From assembly GCA_027621555.1 (NCBI GenBank), contig JAQCBJ010000013.1, positions 1 to 41,087 on the forward strand: a stretch of 41,087 nt of DNA, given 5' to 3'. Origin of the DNA: Bacteroidota bacterium. Lineage in GTDB: Bacteria > Bacteroidota > Bacteroidia > Flavobacteriales_D > Sanyastnellaceae. Positions 35,884-41,087 of the stretch are shown one piece after another. The notes beneath the pieces were generated by a model. The model saw only the letters and a list, made by a program, of their open reading frames with translations. It did no database searches and was not told the DNA's origin. Position 1 is the stretch's first letter; every line of letters begins with the position of its first letter. Position numbers and translations under genes: made by a program.

Positions 35884-37152
35884 ATGGCAGCAGCAACCAC
35901 CCCCGACCACAACGGCCTCCTCCGGTTCACCACCGCCGGGAGCGTCGACGACGGAAAGAGCACCCTCATTGGGCGCTTGCTCTACGACAGCAAAAGCATT
36001 TTTGAGGACCAGCTTGAAGCTGTGGAATCGGCCTCCAGCCAAAAAGGCATCGACGGCACCGACCTCAGCCTTCTCACCGACGGCCTCAAGGCCGAACGCG
36101 AACAAGGCATCACCATCGATGTGGCGTACCGCTACTTCGCCACGCCCAAGCGCAAGTTCATCATCGCGGACACCCCGGGGCACATCCAGTACACCCGCAA
36201 CATGGTGACCGGCGCCTCGACCGCCGACCTTGCGATCATCCTCATCGATGCGCGTCACGGCCTGCTCGAGCAAACCCACCGCCACAGCTTCATCGCTTCT
36301 CTCCTCGGCCTGCGCCACGTCGTGGTCTGCGTGAACAAGATGGACCTTGTGGACTACCGCGAGGAGCGCTTCAACGAAATCGTCGCGGCGTACAAGGATT
36401 TCTCTTCGCGCCTCGACATCACCGACATCAAGTTCATCCCGATCAGCGCCCTTTACGGCGACAACGTGGTGGACCGTTCGGACAAGACCCCTTGGTACGG
36501 CGGAGGCACCCTCCTTCACCATCTCGAAACGGTGCACGTCGGCGCGGACCGGAACCTTCAAGACTGCCGGTTCCCCGTCCAGTACGTCATCCGCCCTCAA
36601 ACCGACGCCCACCGCGACTTCCGCGGCTACGCAGGACGCATCGCCTCAGGCGTTTGGAAACCCGGCGACAAGGTGGTGGCCTTGCCCAGCGGCAAGGAAA
36701 GCACCATCGACCAAATCCTTGTGGGCGACACCCCGCTCGACAAGGCCTTCCCTCCTTTGAGCGTCACCATGACACTTACGGATGACATCGACCTCAGCCG
36801 AGGCGACATGCTGGTGAGAGCCAACAACCAGCCCGAGAACACCCAAGCCCTCGACGCCCGCATCTGCTGGCTCTGCGAGGCGCCGCTCAATCCCGCTACC
36901 CGCTACGTCCTGCGCCACACCACGCGCGACGTCCAAGCCAAAATCAGCGAGGTCCTCTACCGCATCGACATCAACACCCTTCATCGGGTGGAAGACGACG
37001 TGACCATCGGCGTCAACGACATGGCCCGCGTCCGCATCAAAACGGCCTCCCCCCTCCTCACGGACGGCTACAAGGACAACCGCGCCACCGGCTCCTTCAT
37101 CCTCGTCGACCCCTCCACCCACCTCACCGTGGCGGCAGGGGTGGTCGGCTGA
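35884..37152 (+). CDS. cysN: Sulfate adenylyltransferase subunit 1 (GTPase)
   Basis: GTPase subunit that drives APS formation with CysD; EF-Tu-like. 422 residues from ATG 35884 (a TTG start at 35860 would add eight residues). P-loop GSVDDGKST, SKSIFEDQLEAVE, REQGITIDVAYRYF (switch II region), ADTPGHIQYTRNMVTGAS (G3), VNKMDLVDY (G4) and ISALYGDNV (G5) are intact. Beta-barrel domains II and III occupy the second half. There is no C-terminal APS-kinase fusion, in line with the separate cysC upstream. It is the last plus-strand gene before a convergent gene pair with a hairpin between them. Confidence 0.97.
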   Translation: MAAATTPDHNGLLRFTTAGSVDDGKSTLIGRLLYDSKSIFEDQLEAVESASSQKGIDGTDLSLLTDGLKAEREQGITIDVAYRYFATPKRKFIIADTPGHIQYTRNMVTGASTADLAIILIDARHGLLEQTHRHSFIASLLGLRHVVVCVNKMDLVDYREERFNEIVAAYKDFSSRLDITDIKFIPISALYGDNVVDRSDKTPWYGGGTLLHHLETVHVGADRNLQDCRFPVQYVIRPQTDAHRDFRGYAGRIASGVWKPGDKVVALPSGKESTIDQILVGDTPLDKAFPPLSVTMTLTDDIDLSRGDMLVRANNQPENTQALDARICWLCEAPLNPATRYVLRHTTRDVQAKISEVLYRIDINTLHRVEDDVTIGVNDMARVRIKTASPLLTDGYKDNRATGSFILVDPSTHLTVAAGVVG

Positions 37153-37156
37153 CCCA

Positions 37157-37190
37157 TATGCTTTCCGCCTGAAGCATACAAGGATCAGGC
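37157..37190. terminator. Hairpin region between convergent cysN and alkaline-phosphatase-like gene
   Basis: TATGCTT (37157-37163) and AAGCATA (37172-37178) form a perfect 7-bp stem with an 8-base loop. An alternative stem GCCTGA (37167-37172)/TCAGGC (37185-37190) overlaps it and includes the minus-strand stop codon. No T-run follows on either strand, so it may stop both transcripts only weakly. Confidence 0.45.
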
Positions 37191-38582
37191 AAATATGATT
37201 GGGTCATCTCCATTCAGAATGGTACCCCTTGCTGCTTGAAAAAAATCAAGAGCCGAAATCTCTGTCGCTGAGCCCTTTACAGATTGCTCCTGATAACTAG
37301 GGTGATATGACCACAAATGACCTTGAGGGATATGGTAAGCACTCGCAGAACTCATGTCCTCAATAACCGTGTTCTTCAATCCTGAACTTTCATAAGGAAC
37401 AGCTTCTCCCTTGACTACCAAATTCACGGAAGACAAATTTCTGTGTCCAAGGTCGATGCTGAAAAATCCGGCTTCCGCCCTGCGGTAATGAATGGCGTTC
37501 CCGTTGATGGTCACGTGCTTTAGAGTCTCCTCAAATTCCTGAGCGTTCCCAATCATCCTGTAATTGAACTGAGGAACCATGGCTGGCAACACTTCGCAAT
37601 CGGCAGAATCCACACCTAAACTCTCCAAAAACCTCTCGTGATCCCCAACATAGAGCTGGGTTTCTGTAGGTTCACACTCCACTGCTGCTTGCCCCATGCT
37701 TGACGCACAAACCAACACATACTCCGGGTTTTGATCCACAAATCGCCCCAATCGCTCTAACATTTCATCTGCTTTCTGCATGGTCCAAAGCACCTCATCC
37801 TCATAAGTGTCGACCCAGTCATTCGAAAACCTAAAATTGTCGTAATCATCGGGAAACGACGCCGCCCAATAACGATGCATGCTGGAGGCTACATGATTTG
37901 TAAAGAAGGTGACGAAGTCGGGCTTAGACCTAGATAATTGCTGAAAAAAAACATCAAAGCTGATCACAGATTGGTAAGTCCTGCGGCGCGTGGTTTTCCA
38001 TTTTTCAGTGCGTTCCGCCAACAATTGACCCAAAACATCTGTCACTGTACTCAATCGGAATCCTAGCTCCCGAAATGACATGGCCAACTTGGCAGCCTCT
38101 CGCACAGGAATCCGACCGTTCACATTACGCGATGACTCACGACTCAATGCCAGATTGATATCCTGGAATACCGAAACCTCTGGAGGAAGACAGTCTGACG
38201 CTGGAGCGAAAACGTCTGGAACATGAAAGCTTACATTCCTTCGATCTCCTGGCAGCGGAAAACTGTGAAGGCTCCCAAACACTCCAACCTGAGCTCCCCC
38301 TTCTGCGAGCACTTTCCAAATGGGTGGAAACTCCAAATCCACTTCGCTCGTGTCCTGATTAAAGTCCGACAAAAAATGCTTGTCATTCGGCACACCCCTG
38401 TGAAAACTTGGCCAAGTGTTCCATGGACTCAAATGTCCCACATTTGGCATGTAGGTGTCAAAGTATTTCCGATTCGATTGAGTGCGCGCAAGCCAGCTCT
38501 TGGGCCGAGAATGAATGTAATAATCCAAAATCTTTTTTGGGACTTCATTCAATTCAAACAAGATGACCTTCCTAGGCTTCAT
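37185..38582 (-). CDS. Alkaline-phosphatase-superfamily protein, divergent
   Basis: 465 residues, no signal peptide or membrane segment seen. N-terminal KVILFELNEVPKKIL resembles the first strand of phosphodiesterase-type members, but the usual metal Asp is Glu10. HLSPWNTWPSFHRGVP (about 50-65) would supply the Thr56/Ser59 nucleophile; FFTNHVASSMHRYW (about 223-238) and VCASSMGQ (about 290) stand where D-x-x-x-H and SDHG motifs occur. The changed metal residues leave catalysis uncertain. It starts 11 bases inside the O-antigen ligase-like gene, so a role in processing or modifying the same glycan is a fair inference. AT-rich. Confidence 0.6.
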   Translation of the reverse strand: MKPRKVILFELNEVPKKILDYYIHSRPKSWLARTQSNRKYFDTYMPNVGHLSPWNTWPSFHRGVPNDKHFLSDFNQDTSEVDLEFPPIWKVLAEGGAQVGVFGSLHSFPLPGDRRNVSFHVPDVFAPASDCLPPEVSVFQDINLALSRESSRNVNGRIPVREAAKLAMSFRELGFRLSTVTDVLGQLLAERTEKWKTTRRRTYQSVISFDVFFQQLSRSKPDFVTFFTNHVASSMHRYWAASFPDDYDNFRFSNDWVDTYEDEVLWTMQKADEMLERLGRFVDQNPEYVLVCASSMGQAAVECEPTETQLYVGDHERFLESLGVDSADCEVLPAMVPQFNYRMIGNAQEFEETLKHVTINGNAIHYRRAEAGFFSIDLGHRNLSSVNLVVKGEAVPYESSGLKNTVIEDMSSASAYHIPQGHLWSYHPSYQEQSVKGSATEISALDFFQAARGTILNGDDPIIFA

Positions 38583-39933
38583 GGTTGTCCAATGCTTGAT
38601 TTCGGTTTAGTCGTGATATAGACGGAATTAGTCCCCCAACAAAAAACAGCATTGGTGAACTGGCACTCATGGGAGCCGTCAACCAACCTTCAACAGTAAA
38701 GGAAATGACAAATGGAACCAATCCAACCAAAAATACCTCTGTTTCCAAAAGACCAATCCGTGAAAGCATGAGAAAAATGAGAATAGTTGTTGCAGGGATA
38801 CCATAATTTATGGCAAAGGCAAGCCAACTGTTGTGACTATAACCCTGGTGATTCTGCATGGCGAAATAGGTGTAGTTCTGTTTGAAATATCGCTCTTCTG
38901 CTCCACCTCCGGCACCAAACCAAGGATTCACGCTGATTTGTTCTGCAGCATGTTCCCATGCAAGAAGTCTTCCACCTCCAGCTTCCAGGGTCTCTGTCCG
39001 AATGATTCGCTCAGGCAAATGTTGCAGGACTTGCTCGGTCGAAATTGCAGTCAGCATCAAGATTGTCGTCAAGCCAAGGATAATCTTAAACATGTTTGCT
39101 AAAACCGTCGAGCGAACACCATGGGCCATCCATCCGAGGAACGAAAAAAATACAGCAACGAGCGCTCCACGCGTACCACTCCAGGTGAAGAAAAGCATAG
39201 TCATGGCGACCAACGCCAACGTACGTTTTGCTCTCCAATGATTCGACGCCACCAAGCCTAGAACAAATATTCCCAACCACCAATGACTGAATTCGTTTGG
39301 GTTGCCAAAGACTCCTCGAAATCGTCCATTCAATTGACTCAAATCATAACTGACGTACATACTGACCAGGCAAGAACCAATAACCACAAATCCCATATGA
39401 ATCATGGTTGAAAAACGAGTAGCTGAGTCTTCTTCTGAATGTGTCCTTCCCAATACAAGCATCGCGAACCACATGGAGGACAACAGAATCGTCTCTGTCA
39501 AACCTGCTAACTTATGCTCAGACAACAATGCTGGAATTCCCGTGCACATGAAAATGACCACAACAAAACCCAAAGTACTGCGGCGTTCTTGGAAAGCCAT
39601 CTCCCTCATTTTGCGAAGGGACTCTAGCACCACCAAAGACGCGTAAAACAAGCGCCACATCTTCCAATACTGAAGTCCAGGCACCCGTGAACTAGCCAGA
39701 ATGCATGCAACGCAGAAAACACCAATAACTGCCTCTCGCCATGTGCTCCAGCGTTTCCAGAGGACGAGCATTGCCATAGAGCACAGCACACCAATCGCAA
39801 TGTTTGGATAAAGGACCACGCACAGCAGAAGCCCCATTTGCCACATGACAAACTTCCAATCCAAGTCCAGCTTTGACAAGCTGAATTGCCCCAATTCGGG
39901 ATACTTTAATGCTTTTGGCATCTCGCCGCTCAC
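38572..39933 (-). CDS. O-antigen ligase/polymerase family membrane protein
   Basis: 453 residues with ten or more hydrophobic segments. The family core is clear: GRFRGVFGNPNEFSHWW (about 200-217), TWSGTRGALVAVFFSFLGW (about 248-266), then a periplasmic loop with NPWFGAGGGAEERYFKQNYTYFAMQNHQGYSHNSWLAFAINYGI (about 337-380), containing the conserved His of Wzy_C/WaaL proteins. Members join or transfer undecaprenyl-linked glycans to lipid A, to themselves, or (PglL type) to proteins; the sequence alone does not decide. GTG 39933 or ATG 39921 could be the start. It overlaps the alkaline-phosphatase-like gene by 11 bases, forming a two-gene unit. AT-rich. Confidence 0.85.
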   Translation of the reverse strand: MSGEMPKALKYPELGQFSLSKLDLDWKFVMWQMGLLLCVVLYPNIAIGVLCSMAMLVLWKRWSTWREAVIGVFCVACILASSRVPGLQYWKMWRLFYASLVVLESLRKMREMAFQERRSTLGFVVVIFMCTGIPALLSEHKLAGLTETILLSSMWFAMLVLGRTHSEEDSATRFSTMIHMGFVVIGSCLVSMYVSYDLSQLNGRFRGVFGNPNEFSHWWLGIFVLGLVASNHWRAKRTLALVAMTMLFFTWSGTRGALVAVFFSFLGWMAHGVRSTVLANMFKIILGLTTILMLTAISTEQVLQHLPERIIRTETLEAGGGRLLAWEHAAEQISVNPWFGAGGGAEERYFKQNYTYFAMQNHQGYSHNSWLAFAINYGIPATTILIFLMLSRIGLLETEVFLVGLVPFVISFTVEGWLTAPMSASSPMLFFVGGLIPSISRLNRNQALDNHEA

Positions 39934-40001
39934 ACCGCAATGTACTCTACCATCACAAGAGCGCCATATCCATCAGTAAGATGGAAACTGCGATACCTGG
40001 T

Positions 40002-41087
40002 TTATCCAACCAACGGGTACATAGCGAACTTCGCCCGCACCGCATCGCCGACCCGCTGGATCACCGCCTCGTCTTCAGGCGCCTGAATCACGGCGTCCAT
40101 CCACTCGACGAGCTCGACCATGTCGGACTCGAAGAGGCCGCGCGTGGTGACGGCAGGGGTGCCGACGCGCATGCCTGAAGTGACAAAGGGCGATCGGGTG
40201 TCAAACGGCACCATGTTCTTGTTGACCGTGATGTGCGCGCGACCCAAAGCGGCCTCGGCGAGTTTGCCCGTGACGCCCTTGTTCGACAGGTCGATGAGCA
40301 TGAGGTGGTTGTCCGTGCCGCCGCTGATGAGGTCGTAGCCACGCTCCACGAACGCTGCTGCCATCGCTTGCGCATTCTTGATCACTTGCTGGCAGTACGC
40401 CTTGTAGCTTGGCTGCAACGCTTCGCCAAAAGCCACGGCCTTGGCCGCAATGACGTGCTCGAGCGGGCCGCCCTGCATGCCTGGGAACACACCGCTGTCG
40501 AGGAGGGAAGTGAAGGAACGCACCTCGCCCTTCATCGTGGTGAGGCCCCACGGGTTGGGGAAGTCCTTGCCCACCATAATGACGCCACCTCGCGGCCCGC
40601 GGAGGGTCTTGTGGGTGGTCGTGGTGACCACGTGGCAGTGTGGGAGTGGGTTGTCGAGAAGCCCTGCCGCGATGAGGCCTGAGGGGTGCGAGATGTCCGC
40701 GAGGAGGATCGCACCTACTTCATCGGCGATGGCGCGGAAGCGGGCGTAATCCCATTCGCGGGCGTAGGCGGAGGCGCCGCAGATGATCATTTGGGGTTTC
40801 TCGCGGCGGGCGGTTTCCGCCACCTTGTCCATGTCGATGCGGCCCGTCTCTTTTTCCACGCCGTAAAACGTGGGGCGGTAGAGTTTGCCGCTGTAGTTGA
40901 CCGGTGAGCCGTGGGTGAGGTGGCCGCCGTGCGCCAGGTCAAACCCGAGGATCGTGTCCCCCGGCTTCAAGCACGCGAGCATGACCGCAGCGTTGGCCGA
41001 AGCGCCCGAGTGAGGCTGAACGTTGGCCCATTCCGCGCCAAACAATTCACACAAACGGTCGATCGCGAGCTGCTCGGCTTGGTCGAC
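40002..41087 (-). CDS. glyA: Serine hydroxymethyltransferase, partial (5' end beyond window)
   Basis: PLP enzyme interconverting serine and glycine with tetrahydrofolate, the main one-carbon source. About 361 C-terminal residues are present, the reading frame staying open to the window edge; some 60-70 N-terminal residues lie outside. [43 protein letters not shown] and [14 protein letters not shown] (with the PLP lysine) are intact, as are [32 protein letters not shown] and the C-terminal [18 protein letters not shown]-rich backbone composition. It is separated from the ligase-like gene by 68 bases without a clear terminator. Confidence 0.98.
   Translation of the reverse strand, partial: VDQAEQLAIDRLCELFGAEWANVQPHSGASANAAVMLACLKPGDTILGFDLAHGGHLTHGSPVNYSGKLYRPTFYGVEKETGRIDMDKVAETARREKPQMIICGASAYAREWDYARFRAIADEVGAILLADISHPSGLIAAGLLDNPLPHCHVVTTTTHKTLRGPRGGVIMVGKDFPNPWGLTTMKGEVRSFTSLLDSGVFPGMQGGPLEHVIAAKAVAFGEALQPSYKAYCQQVIKNAQAMAAAFVERGYDLISGGTDNHLMLIDLSNKGVTGKLAEAALGRAHITVNKNMVPFDTRSPFVTSGMRVGTPAVTTRGLFESDMVELVEWMDAVIQAPEDEAVIQRVGDAVRAKFAMYPLVG

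Overview
The window looks like chromosome from a GC-rich member of the Bacteroidota. The first gene ends in a type B type-IX-secretion (gliding-motility-associated) C-terminal domain, and several genes have Bacteroidota-type -7 promoter boxes (TAnnTTTG, here often TAnnTTCG). The gene neighbourhoods (guaB next to a run of parvulin/SurA-like chaperones and MoxR; an OstA-like protein; purA; cysC-cysD-cysN) also fit that phylum. I cannot name the genus. No tRNA, rRNA, CRISPR array or insertion sequence was recognised, and no gap without a gene exceeds 300 bases.

Layout. 0-10.2 kb (GC-rich): T9SS cargo, guaB, three consecutive envelope folding proteins (two with parvulin domains), a family 2 glycosyltransferase, and a MoxR ATPase broken by a frameshift. 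10.2-17.3 kb (plus strand, increasingly AT-rich): WcaF-like acetyltransferase, PglK/MsbA-like ABC flippase and five glycosyltransferase genes. 17.4-24.9 kb (minus strand): a complete pseudaminic acid pathway (pseB, pseC, pseF, pseG, pseH, pseI), an extra hexapeptide acyltransferase and a KpsS-like transferase. This chain is joined by a 4-base overlap to fahA, a tyrosine-catabolism gene with its own promoter box. 26.2-28.5 kb: bifunctional RelA/SpoT enzyme. 28.5-30.9 kb (AT-richer): MBOAT plus SGNH-like pair, probably a glycan O-acetylation module. 30.9-37.2 kb (GC-rich): OstA-like protein, Fur-family regulator, purA, an unusual short cysC, a DUF2061 membrane protein, cysD, cysN. 37.2-39.9 kb (AT-richer, minus strand): O-antigen ligase/polymerase family protein and an alkaline-phosphatase-superfamily protein. 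The window ends inside glyA.

How it works together (inference): the pse genes would make CMP-pseudaminic acid. The glycosyltransferases and the KpsS-like protein would build a lipid-linked glycan, the ABC protein would flip it, the ligase-family protein would polymerise it or transfer it, and the MBOAT/SGNH pair would acetylate it. These parts lie in three AT-richer blocks separated by GC-rich housekeeping genes. Envelope proteins encoded nearby (PPIases, OstA-like) carry many D-S/T-hydrophobic triplets, the O-glycosylation sequon known from Bacteroidota, so the glycan could be protein-linked as well as, or instead of, lipid-A-linked.

Most notable: the overlap-locked fahA-pse operon with a candidate pseudaminosyltransferase; promoter boxes 4-8 bases from start codons suggesting leaderless mRNAs; the MoxR frameshift that looks like a 17-base deletion; and a CysC lacking the usual lid segment.
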